From the NCBI GenBank assembly GCA_002684755.1, contig NYVS01000044.1:6832-12126 (forward strand): a stretch of DNA of 5,295 bases, given 5' to 3'. Positions 1 through 5,295 of the stretch are shown here, piece after piece (positions within the stretch are counted from its first letter, which is position 1; the number at the start of each line of letters is the position of its first letter). The DNA is from Phycisphaerae bacterium (GTDB lineage Bacteria; Planctomycetota; Phycisphaerae; Phycisphaerales; SM1A02). The notes under the pieces are model-generated. The model did no database searches and was not told the DNA's origin. It saw nothing but the letters and a program-made list of their open reading frames with translations. Made by a program: the position numbers and the translations under genes.

Positions 1-45
1 GCGGCGGTGGTGATCTGCATCGTGACCGTCGCACTCGTCGCCTGG
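1..45 (+). other. End of an N-terminal transmembrane helix in the large protein
   Basis: The first 15 codons encode an uninterrupted hydrophobic run (AAVVICIVTVALVAW), followed at once by Arg, Asp and a soluble domain. This is the trailing half of a membrane helix rather than a natural N-terminus, because no positively charged residues precede it in the window. It places the remaining roughly 1150 residues on one side of the membrane, most likely outside the cytoplasm, as in similar proteins. The helix contains the only cysteine of the visible protein. Confidence 0.75.
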
Positions 46-3000
46 CGACCCGCGGACGCGTCGATCGCCGGCCGCCGCGTGTTCGCACCCTGGTCCGATG
101 CGAAGTGGCCGGCGCGGACCGAGGTCGTCGACCGGGTCGAGCCCGACCTCGTGCATCCCCGCGGGGAGCCGCTCGCGATGGCCGCGGACCTGGTTCGCGG
201 CGATCCGGCGTCCGACCGCGTCTTCCTCCGGATCCGCCGCATCGGCGACGGGGAAGCGAGCGACTGGCAGCGTCTCGTGCTCACGCGACAGCAGGCGGGT
301 CGGTTCGAACGGATCGTCGACACCGATGCGGACGAGATCCAGTACGCGTTCGAGACCGACGACGACGAGACCCCGGTTCGTTCGATCCGGATCCTCCCGG
401 CGCCCTCGGTTCGATCCGCGACCGCGGTGGTCGGTCCTCCGGCGTATGCGGCGGGCCGTGGAGAGGTTCGATCGGAACTCGGGCCCGGTACGGACCGCCG
501 CTCGAGACTGGGCCAGACGGTGCTCGAGGGCTTCGACCTGGAACTCGATCTCGTGCTCGAACGTCCGATCCCCATCGAACGGACCGCGGCCGGCACGATC
601 GATCCGGAGTTCCTCGCTCGAACCATCACCGTTCCCGGAACATCCCCGATCGTGCTCGACGTGGATGCCGCGGACCCCACTCTGTGGAGGCTTTCCACCC
701 GACTTGATCGCGGCGGCGACCTCGAGATCGTTCTCCGTGATGAATTCGGACTCGAGAATCTCGACCCGATCCGATACCGGTTCGACACGATCGCCGACCG
801 GGCTCCGAGCACGACCATCACGCGACCGGCGATGGACCAGACCGTCTCGATCGACGCGGTGGTCGACGTGCGAGCCGAGGCGCGGGACGACGTCGGACTC
901 TCATCGTTCGAAGTCGAGGCGACCCTCCTTCGAAACGGCGTCGGATCGAGGGTCGAGACCATCGGGTCGATGATCGGTTCCGACGACCCGGCCGCCGTCA
1001 TGACCGACGTGACGCTCGACATCGGATTCGAGATCGCTTCCGTCGAACCGGAAGTGGGGGACGAGATCCTGATGGTGGCGATCGCGACGGACGATTTCGC
1101 GAAAGACGGCTCGCCCCGGGATCCCGTCGAGAGCTCCACGCGGAGGCTTCGTGTCGTCTCCGAAATCGAACTCCTCGAACAACTGCAGTCGGCGCTCGGT
1201 TCGATTCGTCGGTCTGCGATCCGTCTCGACGACGATCAGGCGGGGATCGCCGACGCGGTGCGTCGGGAAGGCGTGGATCGGGCGAGCATTCGCGAGCAGG
1301 ACCGTCTGAGTGATCGGATCGGAGGCGCTCGCGAGGCGATCGAGGCGATCGAGTCCCGACGTGATTCGAATCGTCTGGACGACGAACTGCTCGCGGACAT
1401 CCTCGATCAGGCCCGCGATCTCATCGAGGCCGCGGAGGCCGCATCCGACCGAGCGGTTTCGGCGCTGGACCGCGTCGACCGTGAGAACCGTGAAGACCAG
1501 CAGGGGGAGACCGACCCCTCCACGAACGAACGTGGCATCGAGAACGACGCCGAGGCGCAAGGTGATTCCGGGTCCGAGGGGGATCGTTCGAATTCCGAGG
1601 GGAGTCGTGATCGCGACGACTCGTCCGAGACCTCGACCGAAGCACCGTCCGACCGACCAGGATCGACGGACCGTCCGGCCTCGGGTGAGGAATCCGATTC
1701 AAGTGAGGCGACGGACGGGGAACGTTCGAGTTCCGAAGGGAATAGTGATCGCGAGGACTCGTCCGAGAGTTCGTCTGAAACACGGCCCGACCGACCAGAG
1801 TCGACGAACCGTCCGGATCCCGGATCGGACACGTCCGACACCAATGACACGAACGGTGCGGCTTCGGGCGACGACTCCGAGTCACGTCCGGAGACCGAGG
1901 CGGAACGCGATGCGAGCGAAGCCCAGGAGGACGTGCGGGAGGAACTCGCCGATCTCGCGGAGCTGCTCGACCGTGGTGAGGATGCCTGGGTGGTCTCTCG
2001 GAAGATCCAGGAGATGGCCGAGGACCTCGCGGAACTCCGCGAACGCACTTCCGATCTCGCCGACGAGACGGTGGGTCGGGAGCGATCCGAACTCACCGAC
2101 GAGGAGCGCCGGGAACTCGACGACCTCGCCCGGGAACAGGCCGAACTCGCGGATGACGCCGATGAGTTGATCGAGGAACTCGAGGCACGGGGCGAGTCGA
2201 TGGACCGCGCGGATCCCGCCCAGGCCGCCGGCCTTCGGGAAGCGGCGCGTGAGGCGCGGGAACGGGGCCTCGAGGAGCAGATGCGCGAGGCCGAGGATCG
2301 AGCACGGGAGAACCAGCTGCAACAGGCGGGCGAAGCGCAGCAGCAGGCGGCCGAAGCCCTCGAACGGATGCAGGAGACGATCGAGGAATCGAGAAAGGCC
2401 CAGGTCGCGGAGCTTCAGCGTCGAATCGCGAGTCTGCTGGACGGGATTCGAGGTCTCATCGAGTCGAGCGAGAACGAGATCATCGCGCTCGCGCGGGTCG
2501 AGGGTCCGGACGACGCCTCGGGTCTGGCCGAACGGAGTCGGGCCCTGATCACCCTCAACGGAAACACGCTCGCGGTCGCCGCGGAGGCGGCATCGGCGGG
2601 ACCGGACGGCGATCGGATCGCGCGTCTCGTCCAACGGGCCGGTACGAGCCAGGGTGCGGCCATCGGCGACCTTCGGGCGCAACCCGCCCGTCTCGACGAT
2701 GCCCGGGACAATCAGGAGCGGGCGCTTTCCACGCTCCGCGAAGCGCTCGAACTCGCCGAGGATGCGGCGGAGGAACTCGCGGAAGAGCAGGCCGAGGAAC
2801 GACGGAACGCCCTGCTCGCCGCCTACTCGGAAGTGCTCGAGGTGCAGGTCGGGATTCTGACCGAGACGGAACGGATCCGGATCGAGGCGGGCGAGCGACT
2901 CGGCCGTCGGGCCCTGATGACCTCGCGTCGACTCGCCACCGACGAGGAGAAGCTCGGTCGTCGGATCGAATCGATTCGCGCCGAGTTCGTCGAGATCACG

Positions 3001-3498
3001 GACTCCCTGGTGTTCTCGATGACGCATCGCAACCTCGAGGCCTGGATCGAATCCGCGACCGCGGGACTCCGGGATGGTCGGCCGGATGCCGCGACCATCG
3101 AACTCGAGACACTCGTGGTGGAAGCACTGGGTGGCCTTGCGGCGGCGCTCGATCAGGAAGCACCGGACGACGATCCGTTCGCCGATGCCGAGAACGGCGG
3201 AGGCGGCGACGGTGAAGGTCAGGGCGGACAGCAGGCGGACTCCCCGCCCGATCCCCTGATCCCCCCGATCGCGGAACTCAAGATGCTCCGTGCGACCCAG
3301 CAGCAGATTCTCGATGCGACCCGACGTCTCGACGCGACTCGAGGGTCGGAATCATCCGACCGGACCGAATCACGGATCGCGGACCTCGCCCGCATGCAGG
3401 CGGATCTCCACGCGGTCGCGACCGCCTTGCTCCAGCAGCTTCAGCCCGACCCCGCAGGTGTCGATGCCCCCGAAGGACCGAAGGAGGAATCCCGATGA
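1..3498 (+). CDS. Large membrane-anchored helical protein, DUF4175-like (5' end missing)
   Basis: Function is unknown; this is probably an envelope protein tethered by N-terminal membrane helices with the rest outside the cytoplasm. The frame is open from base 1, and the first possible start (GTG, base 7) falls inside a hydrophobic helix, so the true start lies upstream. Counting from that GTG (1163 residues), residues 1-13 are the end of a membrane helix. They are followed by a PW-D--WP-RT motif (28-38) seen in DUF4175-type planctomycete proteins. Two beta-rich, Ig-like regions follow: about 45-260, with a PPAY motif at 144-147, and about 265-385, with DDVGL at 294-298 and a closing RLRVVSE near 380-386. 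Residues 386-495 are helical, 496-632 are a disordered acidic Ser-rich linker, 638-1050 are long charged helix or coiled coil, 1051-1088 are a Gly/Pro tether, and 1089-1150 are helical, starting with ELKMLR. Only 7 lysines and 1 cysteine are present. The stop codon overlaps the next gene's start. Coding status is near certain; family placement is from remembered motifs and is moderate. Confidence 0.93.
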   Translation, partial: AAVVICIVTVALVAWRPADASIAGRRVFAPWSDAKWPARTEVVDRVEPDLVHPRGEPLAMAADLVRGDPASDRVFLRIRRIGDGEASDWQRLVLTRQQAGRFERIVDTDADEIQYAFETDDDETPVRSIRILPAPSVRSATAVVGPPAYAAGRGEVRSELGPGTDRRSRLGQTVLEGFDLELDLVLERPIPIERTAAGTIDPEFLARTITVPGTSPIVLDVDAADPTLWRLSTRLDRGGDLEIVLRDEFGLENLDPIRYRFDTIADRAPSTTITRPAMDQTVSIDAVVDVRAEARDDVGLSSFEVEATLLRNGVGSRVETIGSMIGSDDPAAVMTDVTLDIGFEIASVEPEVGDEILMVAIATDDFAKDGSPRDPVESSTRRLRVVSEIELLEQLQSALGSIRRSAIRLDDDQAGIADAVRREGVDRASIREQDRLSDRIGGAREAIEAIESRRDSNRLDDELLADILDQARDLIEAAEAASDRAVSALDRVDRENREDQQGETDPSTNERGIENDAEAQGDSGSEGDRSNSEGSRDRDDSSETSTEAPSDRPGSTDRPASGEESDSSEATDGERSSSEGNSDREDSSESSSETRPDRPESTNRPDPGSDTSDTNDTNGAASGDDSESRPETEAERDASEAQEDVREELADLAELLDRGEDAWVVSRKIQEMAEDLAELRERTSDLADETVGRERSELTDEERRELDDLAREQAELADDADELIEELEARGESMDRADPAQAAGLREAAREARERGLEEQMREAEDRARENQLQQAGEAQQQAAEALERMQETIEESRKAQVAELQRRIASLLDGIRGLIESSENEIIALARVEGPDDASGLAERSRALITLNGNTLAVAAEAASAGPDGDRIARLVQRAGTSQGAAIGDLRAQPARLDDARDNQERALSTLREALELAEDAAEELAEEQAEERRNALLAAYSEVLEVQVGILTETERIRIEAGERLGRRALMTSRRLATDEEKLGRRIESIRAEFVEITDSLVFSMTHRNLEAWIESATAGLRDGRPDAATIELETLVVEALGGLAAALDQEAPDDDPFADAENGGGGDGEGQGGQQADSPPDPLIPPIAELKMLRATQQQILDATRRLDATRGSESSDRTESRIADLARMQADLHAVATALLQQLQPDPAGVDAPEGPKEESR
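1492..1902 (+). other. Disordered acidic Ser-rich linker within the large protein
   Basis: Residues 496-632 are made almost wholly of Asp, Glu, Ser, Arg, Gly, Pro, Thr, Asn, Gln and Ala. The stretch has one Ile and no Leu, Val, Met, aromatic, Lys or Cys residue over 137 positions. It separates a helical segment ending near residue 495 from the long helical section starting near 638. It must be unstructured and extended, acting as a spacer or a polyanionic brush. The reading frame stays open with the same codon style as the flanks, so it is not a frameshift artefact. Confidence 0.85.
1579..1854 (+). repeat. Two tandem copies of a 138-base (46-codon) repeat
   Basis: Bases 1579-1716 and 1717-1854 are directly adjacent, in-frame, gap-free copies inside the acidic linker. 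They are best conserved over the first 33 codons (1579-1677 against 1717-1815), where I count 83 of 99 bases identical but only 21 of 33 residues. Both copies start with G-[DE]-R-S, share SSE and DRP cores, and carry S-T-[DN]-R-P near the end of the conserved part. The last 13 codons of each unit have diverged strongly. This looks like an internal duplication that lengthened the linker. Confidence 0.85.
3157..3270 (+). other. Acidic Gly/Pro-rich tether before the C-terminal helical motif
   Basis: Residues 1051-1088 of the large protein are acidic, then Gly-rich (GGGGDGEGQGGQQ), then Pro-rich (SPPDPLIPP), with no predicted secondary structure. They join the long helical section to a short terminal helical region starting ELKMLRATQQQI. 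I recall that terminal motif as conserved in planctomycete homologues, so this is probably a flexible hinge carrying a separately folded or partner-binding helix. Confidence 0.7.
3481..3487 (+). promoter_or_regulatory. Strong Shine-Dalgarno site for the second gene
   Basis: AAGGAGG lies 7 bases before the ATG at 3495 and 10 before the in-frame ATG at 3498. It sits inside the last codons of the large gene (Lys-Glu-Glu) and favours 3495 as the start. Together with the ATGA overlap it indicates coupled translation. Confidence 0.85.
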
Positions 3499-3578
3499 TG
3501 GGACGTTCAATCATCCGATCGACGACTCTTCTGACCCTGTTGATCGCCATCACCGGATCTGGTCGGGTGGCGATGGCC
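3495..3578 (+). other. Signal peptide of the Gln/Ser-rich protein
   Basis: Residues 1-28 have a basic n-region, a hydrophobic core (TTLLTLLIAIT) and a small-x-small end (AMA) followed by Gln-Ala-Ser. There is no cysteine after the core, so it is a Sec-type signal and not a lipoprotein signal. Cleavage at 28/29 or 30/31 is equally plausible by eye. Confidence 0.75.
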
Positions 3579-4277
3579 CAGGCGTCGCCCGAAGCCGTCG
3601 ATGACCCACCCGTCGCGCCCGAAACCGACGGGGGTGATGAAGCAAATGAAGGTGCGGAGACGCCACCATCGCTCGACGACCTGCTCGATCTCGAGGGTGG
3701 CGCGGATTCCTCCACGGACGAGTCGGCGGCGGAACTGGAGCGTCGACGGACGCTCGACGCGGCGCTCGCGGAACAGGAACCCGAACAGGCGTTCCGGGTC
3801 GCGGTCACCGAGATGCTCGAGTCGGTGGATCTGCTCCGGGATCGACGCTCGACCGGCCTCGGGACCCAGCGGGTCCAGGAGCGGATCGTCGATCGACTCC
3901 AGGTCCTGATCGACAGCGCGCGACAGCAGCGTCAGCAACAGCAGCAACAACAGCAGTCCAGCTCCAGTTCCTCGCAGCAGCAACAGGATCCGGGCCGCCG
4001 ATCGCAGGAACAACAGGAGGGTCGCGACGCCCAGGACGCCCGCGACGCGGAGGGACGGAACGACGGGGAGAATCAGGACGGATCGTCGACCCAGCCCCCA
4101 CCGCCCGAGTCCACCACCCTCGAAGGCGTGCTCGATGAAAGCCAGGTCGAATGGGGAAGCCTTCCCCCGAGGGTCCGGGAGCTCATCACCCAGGGGATGC
4201 GTGACCAGATGTCGCAGCTCTACCGGTCGTTGACCGAGGCGTACTACCGAAGAATGGCCGAGGAGGCGGATCGATGA
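3495..4277 (+). CDS. Exported Gln/Ser-rich helical protein, unknown function
   Basis: A complete 260-residue protein of unknown role, probably secreted across the inner membrane. Residues 1-28 form a signal peptide (Arg at 4 and 8, hydrophobic core about 10-20, cleavage likely after AMA or, two residues later, AQA). Residues 31-80 are an acidic, Pro-containing disordered stretch. Residues 85-143 are helical, with a GTQRVQERIVDRLQVLI segment (123-139) that resembles a conserved block in planctomycete proteins at this position. Residues 144-164 are polyGln/polySer and 165-208 are hydrophilic and disordered. Residues 218-257 end the protein with a conserved-looking W-G-S-L-P-P-R-V-R-E helix and a Tyr-rich tail (YRSLTEAYYRRM). 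There is no Lys or Cys. The start at 3495 overlaps the upstream stop as ATGA and has an ideal Shine-Dalgarno; ATG 3498 is possible. The next gene overlaps its stop in the same way. No enzymatic motif is seen; a structural or adaptor role is inferred only. Confidence 0.93.
   Translation: MMGRSIIRSTTLLTLLIAITGSGRVAMAQASPEAVDDPPVAPETDGGDEANEGAETPPSLDDLLDLEGGADSSTDESAAELERRRTLDAALAEQEPEQAFRVAVTEMLESVDLLRDRRSTGLGTQRVQERIVDRLQVLIDSARQQRQQQQQQQQSSSSSSQQQQDPGRRSQEQQEGRDAQDARDAEGRNDGENQDGSSTQPPPPESTTLEGVLDESQVEWGSLPPRVRELITQGMRDQMSQLYRSLTEAYYRRMAEEADR
3924..3986 (+). repeat. PolyGln/polySer low-complexity tract
   Basis: Codons 144-164 read Q2-R-Q8-S6-Q4. The Gln codons mix CAG and CAA, and the Ser codons mix TCC, AGC, AGT and TCG. 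The DNA is therefore only an imperfect triplet repeat while the amino acid runs are exact. This suggests selection for, or tolerance of, a polar linker rather than a fresh slippage expansion. It separates the helical core from the conserved C-terminus. Confidence 0.85.
4260..4266 (+). promoter_or_regulatory. Strong Shine-Dalgarno site for the third gene
   Basis: GAGGAGG ends 7 bases before the ATG at 4274, inside the Glu-Glu-Ala codons that close the second gene. The geometry is the same as at the preceding junction. It fixes the start at 4274 rather than the later in-frame ATG at 4301. Confidence 0.85.
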
Positions 4278-4348
4278 TTAATCAGGCAAGACATGCGGGC
4301 ATGGTGCTGGCCACGTTCGGAACACTCGTCACGGGCACGGTCTTCGGC
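4274..4348 (+). other. Signal peptide of the PSO-repeat protein
   Basis: Residues 1-25 contain Arg6 and His7, a hydrophobic core from about residue 9 to 24 (GMVLATFGTLVTGTVF) and a likely cleavage after V-F-G, before QDEVVG. The core is fairly weak, with Thr and Gly, so an uncleaved anchor is possible. No lipobox cysteine is present. Confidence 0.65.
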
Positions 4349-5295
4349 CAGGACGAGGTCGTCGGCCCCGTCGAGGTCGAGATCGAAGTCGACCGGCCGG
4401 GGGCGGAGAACACCCCGGCGCTCGACGAGATGACGCCGGAACTCGACGAGGCGGTTCGCAAGGGGCTTTCATCGCTCGCGATCATCCAGAACGCGGACGG
4501 TTCATTCGGTCGCGGCCGGTACGGAAAGCACGTCGGCATCACGGCGCTCTGCGCGCTCGCCTTCATGGCGGACGGTCACCTGCCCGATCGGGGTCGGTAC
4601 GGGACCGTCGTCTCGAAGGCGTTGCAGTTCGTCCTCGACAACGCGACCGAGACCGGACTCCTCGCGGCGGAGACCTCGCATGGTCCGATGTACGGGCACG
4701 GATTCGCGACGCTGTTCCTTGGTGAGATCTACGGAATGAATCCCGCCGACGAGCGGGTGCGCGACGCACTGGGACGCGCGATCCGTCTGATCGTGAACAG
4801 CCAGAACGAGGAAGGCGGCTGGCGTTACAACCCGGTTCCCTTCGACGCCGACGTCTCGGTCACCATCTGCGAGATCATGGCGTTGCGTTCGGCTCGGAAC
4901 GCGGGCATCAAGATTCCGCGGGAGACGATCGACCGAGCGGTCGAATACGTCCGGAAGTGCCAGAACACGGATGGTGGCTTCCGGTACATGAAGCAGCCGG
5001 GCGGAGCGGCGTGGCCACGGACCGCCGCGGGCGTGGCGAGTCTCTTCTACGCCGGCATCTACGAGGACGACGCGATCGAACGCGGCCTCGACTATCTCGT
5101 CAAGGTCGCGGCGCCCGGCGTCGGCGGACGAGGGCCCGGCAACGCCCACTACTACTACGGCCAGTACTACGCGGTGCAGGCGATGTATCTCGCCGGCGGC
5201 GAGTGGTGGGCGAAGTGGTGGCCCGGGGTCCGTCAGGAACTGCTCGTCCGTCAGTCGGCCGACGGATTGTGGGTCGATCATCAGATCGGCGACGC
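4274..5295 (+). CDS. Exported squalene-cyclase/prenyltransferase-fold repeat protein (3' end missing)
   Basis: Encodes at least 340 residues and runs off the right edge with no stop. Residues 1-25 look like a signal peptide ending V-F-G before Gln-Asp, and 26-55 form an acidic linker. From about 56 the sequence is a series of PSO (QW-like) repeats: QNADGSF at 72-78 with GITALCALAFMADG (88-101); HGFATLFLGEIYG (142-154); QNEEGGWRY at 177-185 with DVSVTICEIMALRSARNAG; QNTDGGFRY at 230-238 with TAAGVASLFYAGIY; YYAVQAMYLAGG (298-309); and RQSADGLWVD at 326-335. This predicts an alpha/alpha toroid, the fold of squalene/hopene cyclases, protein prenyltransferase beta subunits and complement-like thioester domains. 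The cyclase acid motif DxDD is not seen; the nearest is DADVS (191-195). The protein is also much smaller than a hopene cyclase (about 630 residues) unless a long part is missing. Cyclase or transferase activity should not be assumed; a binding or scaffold role in the envelope is equally possible. It overlaps the upstream gene by ATGA. Confidence 0.95.
   Translation, partial: MINQARHAGMVLATFGTLVTGTVFGQDEVVGPVEVEIEVDRPGAENTPALDEMTPELDEAVRKGLSSLAIIQNADGSFGRGRYGKHVGITALCALAFMADGHLPDRGRYGTVVSKALQFVLDNATETGLLAAETSHGPMYGHGFATLFLGEIYGMNPADERVRDALGRAIRLIVNSQNEEGGWRYNPVPFDADVSVTICEIMALRSARNAGIKIPRETIDRAVEYVRKCQNTDGGFRYMKQPGGAAWPRTAAGVASLFYAGIYEDDAIERGLDYLVKVAAPGVGGRGPGNAHYYYGQYYAVQAMYLAGGEWWAKWWPGVRQELLVRQSADGLWVDHQIGD
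4487..5293 (+). other. Array of PSO/QW-like protein repeats
   Basis: Residues 72-340 hold four Q-N-x-[DE]-G-G-[WF]-like turns, at 72, 177, 230 and 326 (the last as RQSADGLW). They are interleaved with helices of the form T-A-x-A-L-x-x-[LIY] at about 90, 145, 197, 252 and 300. This alternation is typical of alpha/alpha-toroid proteins. The array is cut off by the window edge, so the full repeat count is unknown. Confidence 0.85.

Noticed and set aside
7..9. GTG as the real start of the large gene
   Set aside because: It falls inside a hydrophobic helix, with open frame and hydrophobic codons before it and no basic n-region. No ribosome-binding site can be seen in the 6 bases available.
98..973. 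Arg/Ser-rich frame on the + strand overlapping the large gene
   Set aside because: This is the typical out-of-frame reading of GC-rich DNA. The in-frame product carries recognisable family motifs (PPAY, DDVGL) in the same bases.
901..1560. 219-codon minus-strand frame
   Set aside because: It is opposite the Ig-like and helical part of the large gene, has no plausible start context, and has shadow-like composition.
1882..3027. 381-codon open frame on the minus strand, opposite the large gene
   Set aside because: It lies wholly antisense to a well-supported helical coding region. Its translation shows no domain, signal or repeat pattern, and long antisense frames are expected at this GC content.
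4278..4301. AT-richer patch after the third start, considered as a promoter
   Set aside because: It is short, lies inside the signal-peptide codons and has no -35/-10 pair. An AT-richer start of a gene is common and eases translation initiation.
4502..5281. 259-codon open frame on the minus strand, opposite the PSO-repeat gene
   Set aside because: The + strand here encodes clear QW-like repeats in register. The minus frame is a mirror of that codon usage with no recognisable features.
1..5295. Conspicuous abundance of GATC, TCGA and CTCGAG words, considered as a methylation or uptake signature
   Set aside because: The words follow from frequent Asp, Ile, Glu, Leu and Arg codons (GAT/GAC, ATC, GAG, CTC, CGN) in these proteins. 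They are spread evenly with no arrangement independent of the reading frame.

Overview
The window is a dense, high-GC stretch of bacterial DNA. It is fully coding on the + strand and carries three consecutive genes joined by two 4-base ATGA overlaps. Nothing on the minus strand looks real. The gene content and protein style point to a planctomycete, possibly Phycisphaerae: a giant membrane-anchored helical protein resembling DUF4175-type proteins, a small exported Gln/Ser-rich protein, and an exported squalene-cyclase/prenyltransferase-fold repeat protein. I recognise this order from planctomycete genomes, where such genes tend to lie downstream of MoxR ATPase, DUF58 and BatA-like genes. That is recollection. 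None of those upstream genes is in the window, and no rRNA or other phylogenetic marker is present.

Layout. Bases 1-3498 hold the 3' part of the large gene; its true start lies upstream of the window. The visible product has the end of a transmembrane helix, two beta-rich (Ig-like) regions, a helical segment, a 137-residue disordered acidic Ser-rich linker containing a tandem duplication, about 420 residues of charged helix, a Gly/Pro tether and a terminal helical motif. Bases 3495-4277 hold a complete 260-residue protein with a signal peptide, a conserved-looking helical core, a polyGln/polySer tract and a conserved-looking C-terminus. Bases 4274-5295 hold a signal-peptide-bearing alpha/alpha-toroid protein of at least 340 residues, cut off by the window's right edge.

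How the genes work together. Each junction has a near-ideal Shine-Dalgarno (GGAGG core, 7-base spacer) inside the end of the preceding gene, followed by ATGA. The three products are therefore probably co-transcribed, translationally coupled and made in related amounts. All three are predicted to act outside the cytoplasm, the first being membrane-tethered, so a shared envelope or periplasmic assembly is a reasonable hypothesis. No substrate or reaction can be assigned. There is no non-coding gap in the window, and no promoter, terminator, RNA gene, mobile element or CRISPR array was seen.
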